This document shows, one piece after another, positions 1 through 12,894 of a DNA stretch of 64,000 nt. Origin of the DNA: Ustulina deusta (Eukaryota > Ascomycota > Sordariomycetes > Xylariales > Xylariaceae). The stretch lies in the NCBI GenBank assembly GCA_023159155.1, contig JAJNNX010000003.1, positions 1,426,001-1,490,000 on the forward strand. The letters are read 5' to 3'. Made by a program: the position numbers and the translations under genes. Within the stretch, counting starts at the first letter, position 1. The number at the start of each line of letters is the position of its first letter. The notes beneath the pieces are model-generated. The model ran no database searches, was not told the origin of the DNA, and saw only the letters and a program-made list of their open reading frames with translations.

Positions 1-3000
1 CCTGTTGCGTCATATCGTAGGATTCTGGTTCGAGAAGCTAGGCTCGAATGATTTTGCACCCACAAAAGTCTGTAGACCAGACGAACGTTACGCATAGTGA
101 ATATCTGTCGGTAAATCGGTATTATGTTGAACTAGGATCGTGGGTTTTGAAAACCCCCACCTTATTCTCGTATCCAGAACCTGGTGAGTTATCTATTGTA
201 GTGAGTTGAGTTCGCTTTCTAACAGCGCGATTGGTTTTCGCTAGTCAGCTCATCTCTAGAACCTAACCTGCTTAAGTTATATCAATCGAAGCCTCGTTCC
301 TAGTAAGATCCTATGCATGACATCCAGAACTCCGGGACTCGGAGATAATAAATGACTTGCTTGGCGTGGAATCCAGTTCACCTTCAGGGTACTGTGAACG
401 CTGATCTCTATTCTGGATATGGGAAGTACCCAAAATTTAAGCTGTCGATGACAGCAGATCATGTGAGAAACAACCGTTCACCGCTGCAAATAGTAAGCCT
501 GTTCCATACTGAACTTCGAATGGTGTTTCATACCCAGGTTACAAATGAGTGCAGACAAATACCTTCGGTGTGCTAAACGTACTGGGCAACCGGGATCTAA
601 TTGGCGCGCTAATGCCAGGCCAGGGGCAACGCTCCTATACCATTCTACTATTATAGCACCACTTTACAACTACTAGGTGTCAAGCTAACCTCACGGAAAA
701 GACCACTGGAAGGGCATGGAAGCTTGCCCATAATAGGCCAGACGGCGGGTCGGTGCCGCCACAATTCGCGGAGTTGAGAGAGGATTGCCGATGCAAGTAC
801 GGGAAGCCAATGCGTGTTATGAGTTAGTGTATGGCGAAGCTTTTCCGCTTGTGAAAGGTAGCAACGTTCAGATGCACAAGTTTACACTATGTATCATGGT
901 TCATGGTCAGAAGTAATCTACCGTACTCTAAATGCTGGTGGCACTTCTCGCTTCGCTTGCGCACCATATCCAGATAAGAGACAAGTACGGATAGCGTCCG
1001 GCAAGCTGCAGGCGGCATACATATATCTGCCGCACCCTTAATATGCTTACTGCGTTACCGAGTGCCTAGATGTCATGCCATTGTGGATTACCGGGTCCCT
1101 GGACACCCTGAGGTTAGGTTTCGTTTATATACTGTACGTAGGCTAACGACTGTTGAGCTTGGCCATGTACACTACTCGCCTGCGCATGGACTGCCTACAC
1201 GAGCACAATAAGTACCATGCCTTCATCGACACCAGTTCTGTTCGTTAGAAAGATCGGACGAGCCATGATGACAGGCTAAAGGTTCTGGAACAGCTTACGG
1301 GTATAACGCTTTCTTTTATAGCTTACGGCTAGGGATTATCCTCGTCAAGAGGCTTCTTTCGTCCCCTGATTCAATCAAGTTGCGGCCGTTCGACGACATA
1401 CACTACCTTTAATGCCTGGATGGTGTTAATTTGATCGCCATAGCAGCATGTCCTTATGCGCCGCCTGATGTAGGTACTAGTAGCGTACGGCGCGACTCCA
1501 TTGCCAAGGATCCAAATTCTGAATCGTGAGGTCTGCCACCTAGCGTAGTGTAGGATACAGCCGCTGTGGGGGCCAGATAGCCCAAGTATGATATACAGTA
1601 CTGATAGCTACGGTTGGAATGTCATCCTGTTTTTTTTTTTTTTCAATACGACTCACGATAAGGCCTGTGGAGGAAGCGTGTATGAGCTACAAGTTGTAAT
1701 CATACTAAGTATATCCGTAGAATGATAGCAACTGGCATACTACGTAGATATGCCTGATTATGTCGGCTCGGACAGCTATAGCCCCAATAGGGATAGCATG
1801 TTGTAGTTCGCTGCAAGTCATGATTCGCCATCATGACATCCGAACAACCAATAGATACCAGCAGTCTGCATGAGTGAATGGACCTACTCCTTATGGTATA
1901 GGTACCTGGACTACGGTAGTCTCTGAGCGCTCTTGCTGTCCAACGCACTGCACACTCTGCGGAGGGTGCACCGAAAGGGGGACCGTCCAATAAATTGGGG
2001 CGCCTGACGCCGAGAGTGTGTTGCCTGCCGACGTGATCAAACCTCGACGGCTTTCTTCTCCGCGGAACCGAGAAAACCCAACGTAGTATCGCTGGCGTTG
2101 TGGCACTAGTACGGAAGATACTACCGTCTGGGGTGCATCAATAGCCCCCAAATGCTGATCATGCGCTCGGCAGCAAACGCCCCTTGTTATTTATTTATTT
2201 CAACGTCACTCTGTACATATGAAGCTTTCACATATCATTAGGCAGACTAAAATTTTCCATTGTGCGACTGAGAGTAGAGTGTGCAGGCATCTTAGATTCC
2301 ACGATAGTCCTTGGCCCCCCAATATTACACGGATAAGGGCTCCTATACAATTGATACGAAAGCGACACGCATAAGCTATTTACCAATGAAGCAGCCAATT
2401 TCCTAACTACCTCTTAAGTTTGGGAAGAAGCTTATAGCTTATTAAGCGCGTTCCTTGAGGTATACCTCTGAGAGAGAAGCTTATTCTGTAGCCGCAAAGG
2501 CTAGAAGCGTCCATTCTCGTGGTTGTAAGCATTCTCACTGACTACTTCCCAGTAGAACTGCAGAGGACGAAGTGTATAGTAGCCACTATTTCGAACTGTA
2601 TTATCCGGGCTCCGAGCCTTTGACTGCATGCGAGGAGAGAGGGTAATAAGGCAGCGTGCTTTTTGATAAAGGAGGGGGGGGGTGTTAAATAAATATCTAT
2701 GAGAGACGAACATCGACACAGCTTTAGTCCATAATCCGGATGCGTAGCCGCGCGGAGATTGACTCTCATAAAGCCTTGCTTTTGACGGCGCCCCCTTTCG
2801 TCAGTGAGTGTGTGAGTGTAGTCTTATGACAATAGACTTTCGATCGAGATCCGTGAAGATAAATTTAAGGTCGGGGATCAGAAGATGAGGGAACTATCGC
2901 GGCCACTTTAGTATATATGCTCAATGAATTTGGCTTCTCGGAAAGAAGCAGCAAAGCTCGCAATGTATGCGATTCCTAATTGTTATCGTATAGTGTCACT

Positions 3001-4040
3001 ATGCAGACTGATAACAATCCTAGTGCGCAGAAGTGATCATATTCTCGATCTATCCTTTCTTCACAGCGTCTACTCATTAAGCGCCATTCGAAACCTAAGG
3101 CTTGAAGTGGTGAATTATGCCGGTGATACCCGCGTCTTAAGGACCCCAATCCCCATCCCTAGATGTGAGATAAATATATTTATAGCTCGTCTACTCCTTA
3201 CATCATGTAACTGCAGGTCTGGCATGTAGGTGGGATATCCTACTTTCCATACGACGTCACTATCAGCTCGCTTGGTGTAGTACCGAAAATAACTTAAAAT
3301 TAGTCCTTCGATCAACAATAACCATATATCACCATGATAAAGTTGGTTACACCACCTGCTCAGATTGGAGCTAAATACTGTCTTCCACCAATAAGACTCT
3401 GTTACAAGTAAATACTTTCCCTGAACGATCACTTTCCGTGAAATAATGCTCTAGCTATATGCGAATGCAGAATAGTCTTCCCGCTAGAATAATCATATCA
3501 AGGGTAAAGTCAATAATACATAAGTTGTGCACGCCATCCAGCTATAGTTGTTCTTGAACCACCATTTCCCCTTTCTGTCACTTTACCACCGGCACACGCT
3601 CTTACATAAGCCCAGTAGCCATCGAAGATACCAGTTGTTGTCTTTAATTCGAGATCCCTGAAGGGCGCGCTGAGATAAACGCTACGTATCGGCGTAAGAT
3701 ACATAAGAATAGTTCGGATTTGTAGTATGGGGATTATTTTTTTGGAGAAGGCTATTGCGCGATAATTAGCGCCCCTTTCAGTATACAAGTTGCTTTTATC
3801 AGCGTCGTGGATGGTGGATCACCGTGGCAGAGCCATAGTCGAGAATGCTAAACGCAGAGATCTTTGGACTCTAGTCGCAGACCGTCCATTCCTCCTATGT
3901 ACACTTCATTTTCGTAGGTTACCTCGTAGTATGAGATTGTCGTCGCTCCAGGATGTGTAATGTCGTTGGAAAGCCTCGGTGATCTACACCTTTAAATACC
4001 AACACGAACACCAAGCCGAGACGAAACTAATACGTTAATT
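1..4040. other. gene-free region
   Basis: No open frame here reads like protein: the longest (about 105 codons, near 3115-3432 and 2924-3229) overlap each other on opposite strands, have no recognisable motif and no splice-linked partners. Base composition looks balanced by eye rather than strongly AT-rich, so this is not obvious RIP-destroyed transposon DNA. The only structured elements seen are a 14-base T run at 1630-1643 and a G run near 2675-2684. Nothing else could be supported. Confidence 0.7.
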
Positions 4041-6290
4041 TCAGAACATTCCTTTCCCACTGGTCAAGCGCACGAAGCTATACGGCACATTTTGCCCGAC
4101 CAGTAGCCTCACGGTTTCGACTGTAGTAAACGCAGTGGTGTCCTCTACTCCATATGCAGCGAAACCGCATTGCTCAGCAATGGCGGCTGGGTCGCCTTTC
4201 CTTGGGCCGTCGGACAGGTCTAGGAAGACTTTGCGGATCTGGGATGAAGATCCCCTTGCGCCTCCAAAGAGACGTACCAGCATTCCCACGAGGCTAGATT
4301 TCTCCGGTCCAAGGGCGGATACGAGGACGAAGGGGCCAGCATCACCACCCACTGTCCTTGCTCTTTGTAGGCTCTCGAGACTATTGAATGGCTCGACCTC
4401 GAAGTCATGGGCTAAAGCAAGGGGTGTTTTGAAGCCGACCGTATATACTTTTCCAACGCGAAGAGCCTTCAGAGCATACATAGCGGAAGCGGCGTCGTCA
4501 GCATTGGAAGCTAGGACGACAGCCGTGCGTCCAAAATAGGCCGAGGGTGCAAGATCCCGCGTGAGGGTACTAAGGATGCCGCGCCAACTTGCATTATCAA
4601 AGAGAAGAGATGATGAAGTGGGGAACCCGTAAGTGTTATTGGGTGTCGGACCGAATGAGGACTCGCTTCGGCGCTGGGGGCTAGAAGGTGTCGATGAGGG
4701 CGGAGATCCCGGAGAAGATGGTGGACCAGATTGAACCACGATGGTGTCCACCATCCCTATCATGCGAACTGCTTCGGTGAGAGTCGGTCCTGTCCCGTTA
4801 CTAAGCTTTGAGAAAAATGTACTGTGATGCATCAGACTTGTGAAAGAAACAGCAGGGTTCAGATATGCTCCTCCAAAGGATCTCTGATTGCACCAGGCCT
4901 CGATACTCAGAGGCCCCTTTGTTTGCCTCTCGACAACGGAGAAATGGTGAGGCAAGCCAAGCTCATTGAAACACTTCTCGTAAAAGGGGGCGTGAGGGAC
5001 CTGGATTCGAGAGGATGATGTAATAATACCGTAAATACTGCTCTTCGGAAGTTGGCCTAGAGATGCTAAGGCGGCGTTAATCTCGGCAGCGTTCATTTGA
5101 CCGGGGGCGGCAATAATTGGAAGCAGGGGATGAGTAATAGGTGTGAAGACTTTATTGAATGTCCGCGATATCTGGCCGGTCTCACCCATGTTGAGGCCGG
5201 AAAACGGGGGTGATGTCGGGTACTCAGCTCGTATCTTGGAGCGAAAGTACTCCAACTCAAAGTTCTCGTTATGATCGTTTATAATAGCAATCATCTTGAC
5301 AATGTGTGCATACTTGCACGATTCAACGAAGATGGCTTGTGCATAGGACGACGGCCACTTAAAATTACCCGAAAAGTCGTGAAAAGCCGACATGATGTGA
5401 CTGTTACCTCGATTTTCGTAGAGCTTTCGTCGTATATCTTCAGGAAGCCATACTTCGACATCAATGTACTCGACACCCCATTGAATCGCACGGTAGAGAT
5501 ATTCGTAGAACAAGTCGGGATTTTCCATCGGGAAACGTCCATTCTCTTGTGTACACCGCGTGGTGTAAATGATGGGTAGTTCAGTCCTCTGCCGCAGGAG
5601 CATTATCTGTTCACCTACGTAACTTAAACTTGGTATCTGGGCGAATGTACCGTCTCCGAGGGGCTCCTTAAGCAAGTCCACGCGCAACTCGACCGCATCG
5701 CATCCAACTGTAAGTACCTCAATGTTTGGCAAAGCAGCTCGGACATCGGGGAATGTCGTCGATATAAAGAATGTGCGAGGTTTCGCCATGAGCGTATCGT
5801 GGTGATTAACCTGCCCAAGAGTGAACGAGATGAAACGAGCCAGGTCCCGGCGAAAAAACAGGGTATCGGTATATAAGAATTCGTAGTCACACTGGGCAGA
5901 GAGATATGTATCAGGAGGCATTCCGAGGTCGACGTTGTGGGTATGTATGACGACCATGGCGTTTCGATCTCGTGCAGCCACGCTGATCCTCGCGCTTTCG
6001 GCTAAAATACCAAGTACCAGCCCTTTCTCTGCCGCTACAACATCTTGGAAACTGTCGGCCAGCTGAAATGGCTTTCCTAACACATCCGCAAAGGTAGCTA
6101 CTATCTTCTCCTGACCAGGACCGTAGACAACCACGGCGGTTCGAGTGTCGCCTCCCCGTAACCTACTACTTGTCTTAATACTGTCCGTAGTAGGTGTTAC
6201 TGCTTTTGAATCAAGATCCATCGCAACTTCTGGCGTGATATTTCCGTTCGAACCAGGCCGATGGACCGGCATCGGCACCTGGGTTAACAT
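4041..6290 (-). CDS. QutR-like protein: degenerate shikimate-kinase, DHQase and shikimate-dehydrogenase domains
   Basis: A 749-residue frame read from the ATG at 6290. It has the domain order of the last three AROM domains, as in the quinate repressor QutR/qa-1S of Aspergillus and Neurospora. Residues about 50-165 are a shikimate-kinase-like part without a P-loop ([10 protein letters not shown] stands where GxxGxGKS/T is expected). About 170-420 is a type I 3-dehydroquinate dehydratase domain that keeps the usual active-site pattern: R and E in TRCTQENG, His in SAFHDFSG (about 304), the Schiff-base Lys in AHIVKMI (about 332), Arg in QISRTF and Gln in APGQ. The C-terminal half is shikimate-dehydrogenase-like, but [11 protein letters not shown] lacks the catalytic Lys. 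By family knowledge this suggests a regulator of quinate use rather than a multifunctional enzyme; that is inference. No quinate-pathway genes lie nearby. The N-terminus is probably incomplete: the frame stays open upstream without an ATG. Confidence 0.85.
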   Translation of the reverse strand: MLTQVPMPVHRPGSNGNITPEVAMDLDSKAVTPTTDSIKTSSRLRGGDTRTAVVVYGPGQEKIVATFADVLGKPFQLADSFQDVVAAEKGLVLGILAESARISVAARDRNAMVVIHTHNVDLGMPPDTYLSAQCDYEFLYTDTLFFRRDLARFISFTLGQVNHHDTLMAKPRTFFISTTFPDVRAALPNIEVLTVGCDAVELRVDLLKEPLGDGTFAQIPSLSYVGEQIMLLRQRTELPIIYTTRCTQENGRFPMENPDLFYEYLYRAIQWGVEYIDVEVWLPEDIRRKLYENRGNSHIMSAFHDFSGNFKWPSSYAQAIFVESCKYAHIVKMIAIINDHNENFELEYFRSKIRAEYPTSPPFSGLNMGETGQISRTFNKVFTPITHPLLPIIAAPGQMNAAEINAALASLGQLPKSSIYGIITSSSRIQVPHAPFYEKCFNELGLPHHFSVVERQTKGPLSIEAWCNQRSFGGAYLNPAVSFTSLMHHSTFFSKLSNGTGPTLTEAVRMIGMVDTIVVQSGPPSSPGSPPSSTPSSPQRRSESSFGPTPNNTYGFPTSSSLLFDNASWRGILSTLTRDLAPSAYFGRTAVVLASNADDAASAMYALKALRVGKVYTVGFKTPLALAHDFEVEPFNSLESLQRARTVGGDAGPFVLVSALGPEKSSLVGMLVRLFGGARGSSSQIRKVFLDLSDGPRKGDPAAIAEQCGFAAYGVEDTTAFTTVETVRLLVGQNVPYSFVRLTSGKGMF

Positions 6291-6407
6291 CTTGTTCACG
6301 TCGACGGAATCTAATGACTTATATCTCGGAGGGGCCCGCGGCGTGGCGCGTCCTGCCGCAAGTAGAACGACGGTCCCTCCTAGCTCTGAGCTCCCACTTA
6401 GGTATCG
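6291..6407 (-). other. probable 5' coding extension of the QutR-like gene behind an intron
   Basis: The frame of the QutR-like gene stays open from its first ATG at 6290 back to a TAG at 6410-6408. It encodes a protein-like stretch (for example [20 protein letters not shown]) with no ATG. The upstream TAG is itself a possible 3' splice site (CTTAG), with a CTAAC branch-point-like sequence about 20 nt further upstream on the minus strand (near 6429-6435). A GTAAGT donor lies at about 6793-6798 on the minus strand and would give an intron near 385 nt. The true start is therefore likely in an exon upstream. This is inference from the frame and splice-like signals. Confidence 0.4.
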
Positions 6408-8682
6408 CTAAGTTTAGATTGCAAGCAGTGTTAGAACCGAAGACCAAGAAGAGGTCGAAGGCTGATAAGTGCATGGCAAAGGCTGCCAATCATGCCGTGT
6501 GTCTATAGTGTAACGTTAGCTAAAATCGTAGTGGCCAGCTGTGACACACCTAGGCAGACTGACACAGAGCAAAGGGTGTGAGATGGTGGTGCGCAGAAAT
6601 TGTGTGTCAAGCGGGAATGGTAGTAATGGTGTTAGACGGGCTAACCTATGTGATATGTCAGGCTCCGTTCAGCTGAGGCTCAAGTTTAATAGGACAATGA
6701 GGCGTAGCAGAAACTGAGGGGTGGACAAATTAGTAAGGTCACAGAACATGGTTGGTCCACTACGTATGAATAGCCAACAAGTAATTGGACCGGAAACTTA
6801 CCTGGACAGAATGAAAGCGGTACCAGGTTCCCTATCAATCATCCTAGGCAGATCATGGCATGAATGAGCGACAATAATTCTTCCAGCCACTAGATTGCAG
6901 GATTTTCGGGCTTAGCCTGCTACAGGAATCCCGCGCAGGGTCTCTTGTATGACTCTTATAATAAGGGGTACATGATATAGGTGTTATGTATGTTATTGCG
7001 TAGCGCTGCCTGCACAACACTAAAGTGCCTATCGGCCGGTTCATTGAAATGACCCAACATTACATGGTTGATGCCCCTTCGGCTAACTATGCCTAGCCAA
7101 TATTCCCCCCGGATTAGTATGTTATTAACCTTGGTATTTCCACCACAGTTTGTAGCCGCGCCCCATGCCAAAGGTAATGGAGCTAGGAAACACATGCTAA
7201 GCATGCCATCAACCCTCTTGAAACCCCCGTCGGCCAGCCTGAGTGGGCATGTCCCACAGCTGCTAATCCCTAATATAGTGTACAGTAGTTTGTGGGGAGG
7301 TGGGCCACGGGAGGCGAGATCAAGTCTAGCGCGGGGACAATAATGGATTCTATTGATGGAGCTCCTGCGAGTGGCGTGTGGACTTGGCAGTGAGAGACTC
7401 TGAAGAGATGAGTGAACAATCTTCAGGCGGCGAAATCTCACGATTACTAGAGCAACTAGGTTACCGAAACATCTTCAGAGATTACATTGAACGGAATATG
7501 GTATCTCAAAAGATTAATCTAAGCTTCACACAGCTACTCTCAAAAATCGCTGGGATATTTATGTGAAGGTCTATCCATCTTATCTGAGAGAAGAGGCGTG
7601 GAGAACAGTGGACACAGCATATCGGTTTCCATTTTTATAAGGGCCTATTTATTCGTAACGTTCGTTATATGAATAACAGGTTTCGCCACCAAACCCCAGA
7701 ACTTGAAGGCTTCAATGTATCGTGTAGATGTTTTAATGTTTCTTGGTTCCTCCGTTACGCTGCTCAACATATTTGATAGAATTGCGCACGTTTAGACTAT
7801 ATTCCTCAGCTTGAATCTACAGACCCGCGAGCCCGGAACTGTCGGCACGAGATGTTGAAGACAGGATACCACTCGTATTCTAAATTAAGTGTACCTAGGC
7901 CATATGGCGCTGAAGCATCCCCGAACATTGGAGATACTTGTGGAGCAAGGTACCAAGAAAAGAAGTTGGGGAAGACAAGGGCTTGATATCAGCCGGGTTG
8001 GCCCCATTCCTGGAGAAACTTTTTAACAAATTTCCATCAATCACAATTGAGCCTACTTCGCACTAAAGTTGTTTGGTCGTGGTGCTGACCACATCAACGT
8101 TTTAGCCTCCGGAGAATTTCACAAACGGATCCGTCGACGCACATGTGTGTAAGTAGATAATACTGCATCGCAGCATCAGACCTAAAACGACATCTACCCT
8201 TATCTGGTCGCCTCACCAGAACTCTACAAAGAATGCGTCGCGCCCTCAGTCTTGCTTAAGCTTCACAGCTAACACTGAACATGGAAATTTAGCCTACCTA
8301 TAGGCGATAGGGGAGGGGCCCATCTTAGGTCACTCTGTTAAATAAGTAACTACAGTGATGTAGTTCTTATACTTGGCGGCTAGCCTAACATTACCCGGCC
8401 AACACACTTCAGTTCTAACCTTTTTAAGCTGTGCTCTGTTAGAACAAAACTAATGTTACAACAACGTTAAAATAAAAAAATACAGACCGTTCGAATATTA
8501 TAACAAAAGAATGCAATTGCAACCATAAATATTCCCTGAACACTGAGGTACAATATATGTAACACTATGCCTAAAAATCTAGCAGAGTGACCTCAAAAAA
8601 CGTCAGTTCCACCATGTCCCCAAAAGGGGTCCGCACGGGTAGGTATTTTTGTGATATATGGACCTGGTAGCGAACAGACTTG

Positions 8683-8730
8683 TTTTCTTTTCTTTTCTTT
8701 TTTTAAAAAAAAAAGAAAGAAAAAGAAAAA
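8683..8730. repeat. homopyrimidine/homopurine inverted repeat
   Basis: A T-rich tract with interspersed C (8683-8704) is followed directly by an A-rich tract with interspersed G (8705-8730). The two arms are close to reverse complements, so the single strand could fold into an A-T hairpin with almost no loop. It lies in an AT-rich, gene-free stretch. Confidence 0.75.
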
Positions 8731-10696
8731 TTCTGTAGAGGAAATTACGAAAAGTGGCTCGGCTAATTCGATGTATTGAATACTTTCCGAGTGTGCGCTT
8801 ATTCTTCCTTTTAGCTCATTCTCTGGCTATTCGCAGTTCTAAGTAAGCCCAAGTTAAACTTAGGTTTCGTAGTTATATCTGTTGCGAACAGTAACATATA
8901 CCAAGTATGTTGGGCCCTCATAACGAACCCGTTTAAGCGCAATGACACTTCCACAAGCTCGGTATTCGGCATGATTTGCGCCTATTGTGTACAGTGCTAG
9001 TGAATGTTTGCCCCCTACCCGGTGAGAGACACAGGAAATAATTCTCTTCCGTTTCCACACGTTTCGTTTGTATTCTAGCAAAGCCATGCATGGGAGAAGA
9101 GATATGGGCTAGGCGTCGAGAGTTTGACCTTTCAACTATGTCTACGGTCTTACACATGGCAGTCCTAATGTGAAGGGAACAACTATTGCATCGAACAGAT
9201 GCGGAAGGTCGCCGAGACGAGAAAATCTACCTCAAAACTCAATGACTAATAGAAGGATGACGATACAACGGGTTGAAAAGGCGAGAAGAAATAGGGGTTT
9301 CTAGCCCAGCACGTCTACTAGCGAATTGGTTGATTGATTGATTCTATTTAACCTCGGTACGGGGTGCCGTAGCACCACATCGTGAACCTCCCTAGGGGTA
9401 TTAGGACATGGCAAGCTCTAATCTAATTACATTAGAATACAGTGAAATATAGTGTTACAGTGGGAAAATTTGGGTCTCCTTCCATATAAGATATATCGGC
9501 CTCTTCCAAATTATTAGGTATGACGCCAGATCATGCCTTCGTGGGCGAAGAAGGCGCAGAAGGGTGACTAAAAAGCCATACGCGTCACTCGAGCGATTAA
9601 CAATCTCGCCTTCAAGCGACCCATCGAAATGAAGGATAATTAGTAGCCTAATAGAAGCTAAGCAATGTCGTACAGTATGAGACTGCAGACATTAAATGAT
9701 ACGTAGAGCGATCCTATCTGAAAATAGATATTTACATTTACAGATTATAATACAAGAGTAGAAAGGGCGAAATACTCTATAATAGCCTTTAAGATCTCGC
9801 TCGTCGTTACTCTCGTTGTATAGAATGTCCCCTCTAGTGTACGCTGGCTGGTAGGCAGGTATTGGTCATTTTCGCTTCGTTTGGGTTAATATGGATATCA
9901 TGATATATACCCAATAACAGTTCTCAAAACAGTAACGAGTATATATATTAGCGACATGGATCGATTACTAGTTTTCTACGCCAATTCGTAGGCTACAAAG
10001 TTAGGAACAGAACTGAAATTGCTAAGGCGGCTGATATTATAAACTAAGCTCTTGGATGTGTATACAAATATGTTGACGATGTTCTAGCCTACACTTCCTC
10101 ATGCCAGTTAACGCTAATAATGTCTTTCACCCTCTCATCATACATCTCAATTTTAATGTGATGTGAAATGGCTAAGCAATAATTATCTTAGACATGTCCT
10201 CGTGGTATGCGACTGGCTAGCGGTTTCCTGCGCCGTGGGTCGTCTCATGTTGGTGTAGGTAACTCAAACATAAGACCTCGTCTTACACCAAACCAACGTT
10301 CCACTCTTGTCATTTTCAAAACTCCCCGAGGAACTGTTGACAAAGTTGTGGGTTGTCAGGACATCGCTGCGGCGTAGGAGAAAGTCGGGTGTAAGTGATC
10401 GGCAACAGCGTGTCAGACCAAAACGAAGAGCGTGACTGTCGTATGTTACCCCACCGAAGGCTCCGGGCACATACCTAAGCGGCGTTGCATGCGATAACGC
10501 CGGCCTGATACTGCTCGCATTTTATAACGCGCTATCACCGCCTCCTGGCCTGAACTCACGGGATATGCAATTCCTTGCATACCTCCTACACACACGCGGG
10601 AGCGGGAGTGGGGCTAGATCACTGTGCAGACACGAATTCCTACCGAAGTACCTAGGTAGGTAGAATGGGTAGGTATGTAGTTGGTAGCTAACTGTG

Positions 10697-10710
10697 CTAC
10701 ACTAGTGTAG
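10697..10710. repeat. perfect 14-bp palindrome CTACACTAGTGTAG
   Basis: The 14 bases read identically on both strands. It is the cleanest copy of a TACACTA/TAGTGTA motif that recurs in intergenic DNA of this window (see findings). A TACCTAGGTAGGTA copy of the other recurring motif lies about 35 bp upstream at 10649-10662. Confidence 0.8.
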
Positions 10711-11427
10711 GTATTGAGTGGGATTGAACAATTCTATCTAAAACTCTATCTGTTGTGATCTTCGGGTTATCATTTTCAAATCGGTCACAGAAATGATAGG
10801 CTGCAGAGGCGCACAATTATGGTAGGTACCTATAGGTCAGGTCATGCATGCTATAGGATTGGCTGATATGCGCAGATAACAAGTGATAAGTCGCCGTCAT
10901 TGGCGGGGGTCTGTGCTACGTAGACTAGAAGTTGAGACAGCATATCGTCGGACAGGGCAAGCAGCTCGCTAGGCAGCCGAATTAGCTACACTGCCATCCG
11001 GTATCAACGATTTAGCTATTTCACGAGGGCTTTTTCCTCCCACTGGTAGTTTAACATTATACTATACTACCTACACTACACAAATCTCGGCGTGCCGGTA
11101 AGCTCACCTCGTCTTTCCAGCATTACCTCGAATCGAAGAGATCGCCAACGAGCATTACTCGAAGTGTTCCCAAACCCATAAATCGCATCCACACCGAATG
11201 AGCAGCTGATGCACACAACCCAACCAGCCAACCAAGCCCCCTCGTCAATACGGCAACCAACCTTTCCAGAATACAAAAATCTCGCACGAAACCCTCTTGC
11301 TACCGACATGCGGGGTCCTATATCTGGGCTCACATAAAGCGACATCAGAATAGCTTCCACTTCCTGTTTTTTTGCTGCTGCTTCATTGCCGGTCGAAAAG
11401 AGGGCGCCTGGGCGGCAAACTGGGACC

Positions 11428-12456
11428 ATGACTCGCCAAATAGTGTACTCTGTCGCGCTCGGCATCTTCGTATGTAGTACGTCATTCCCTCCTCGCCTGC
11501 ATCGTGCGGCAGGCTACGACACCATCTACCCCCAATCACCACCACATCCGATATCGTGTCTCCCCAAGCCATCAGAACACCAAGCATCATACCATGCACC
11601 TGCGCTCTACACCCGCCAAGAATCATGCGGCAACGCTGGATCCCGGCAGCCTGAACAGGAACAGGACTGTAGCAGCACTGCGTCCCACTTCTCCCAGACG
11701 ACATCACCATCCACCCACCACATCGGCCTCATGCAGACCACCAAGCTAACCACTCCCCCTTCTCTCTCTCCACAGCGACGGCCTTGACCCTCACCTCGCT
11801 CCTGACCACGCACTGGGTGACGTACAGCGTGACGGCGTCGACAGGCTCGACCTTCTCGAAGCGTCTGGGCCTGCACGAGAGCTGCTCCTCGGTCGCCGAC
11901 CCCGCGTGCCGGCCCTTCCCCAGCGAAGACGACTGCCGCGACGACAAGACCTTCTGCTCGCTGTGGCGTAGCAGCGGCTTCCTGCTCTCCTTCGCCACCA
12001 TCGTCGAGCTGGCCACGCTCGTCAGCTTCCTCGTCGTCCTCGCCGGCGGCAAATTCAAGCGCGAGGGCGGCTGGAAGCTCATCGGCGGCTTCCTGCTCGC
12101 CGATGCCGTCGTCGAGTTTGCGAGCATGGGCATTGTGGTGAGTGATCCGTCCCCCCAACCCCCCGGGTCTCTTCCCCGCAGGTAGACCTACGAAAAGGAA
12201 TTCCGGCCTCGTCTGGGTCTATGTCCATGGTAGGGATAACGGGAATCGAATTCACTAACGTCCGAGTCGACAGGCCTGGGTCTTCGAGCACGACTCGCAG
12301 TTCGTCGTTCCGGGCTGGACCCTCGACTACTCCTTCTACCTCTGCGCCGTCAGCGCCAGCGTGTCCGTCTTGCTAGCCGCGGTCCTGGCCGCCTCGGCCT
12401 ATGTATTGCCCCCGGAGGACGACTACGAATATCTCGAGGACCCTCTCGATTCCTAA
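11428..12456 (+). CDS. four-helix integral membrane protein (claudin/Sur7-like topology)
   Basis: A three-exon gene: 11428-11473, 11776-12137 and 12274-12456, encoding 196 residues. The first exon ends one base into a codon at a GTAGTA donor. Joining to the CACAG acceptor at 11775 creates an uninterrupted hydrophobic first helix (MTRQIVYSVALGIF...LTLTSLL). A more obvious GTATGT donor four bases earlier would put a stop in frame, which decides the junction. The second intron has a GTGAGT donor and a GACAG acceptor. A hydrophilic loop with several Cys follows helix 1. Helices 2 and 3 lie around residues 85-135 and helix 4 near 165-185. The tail is acidic (PPEDDYEYLEDPLDS). This topology is that of fungal tetraspan proteins of the claudin/Sur7/PalI kind, but no diagnostic motif was identified, so function is open. 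Confidence 0.8.
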
Positions 12457-12894
12457 CTACGAGAAATAATTCGCTGGTTTGGAAATTCATGTCTAGCACA
12501 GCATGCACGGCCGCTTGTTTTAGGGCCCCAACACATCTCGCTTGAATGGGTCAAAAGTGTGCGCAATGGAACATCTTGGTAGGAAACATCTTCATCTCTC
12601 TAAACAATATTCATAATACTTGGTGTGTGGCGTTTCGGCCGTGTTGGTATTATACGATCTGTTCGTTGGACAGATACAACTCGCATCGAGATATGCATTA
12701 TGAATTGACTTGGGGGCATTGGTGCTACGGTTTAGGAAATATATTTATACGAGATGGGATGTCTGGGCTGTTCATCATGTTAAGGAGCTATTTATCTTGC
12801 CTTCAAAATTGACGTGTGAATGCTTCAATTGCTTTTCTGGGTATCTTATCCTGGCGTAGTAAAGTTTAGAAAGAATCAACAGTTTAGTTGTGAC
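12457..12894. other. intergenic 3'-3' spacer
   Basis: A spacer between two converging genes. Local T-rich stretches fit 3' ends of transcripts. An 88-codon frame at 12546-12812 (+) has no protein-like features. Confidence 0.6.

Larger units (their letters stand above)
6408..11427. other. gene-poor intergenic region
   Basis: No convincing coding sequence. A 62-codon frame at 7378-7566 (+) and a 161-codon frame at 6956-7441 (-) overlap and have no family resemblance. The part from about 8400 to 10200 looks AT-richer than the rest. It contains a long T-tract/A-tract inverted repeat (8683-8730) and, near its right end, dense TACCTAGGTA-like and CTACACTAGTGTAG-like motifs (10649-10662 and 10697-10710). 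Frames of about 120-130 codons at 11076-11710 (-) are antisense to the next gene's first exon and intron. Confidence 0.6.
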
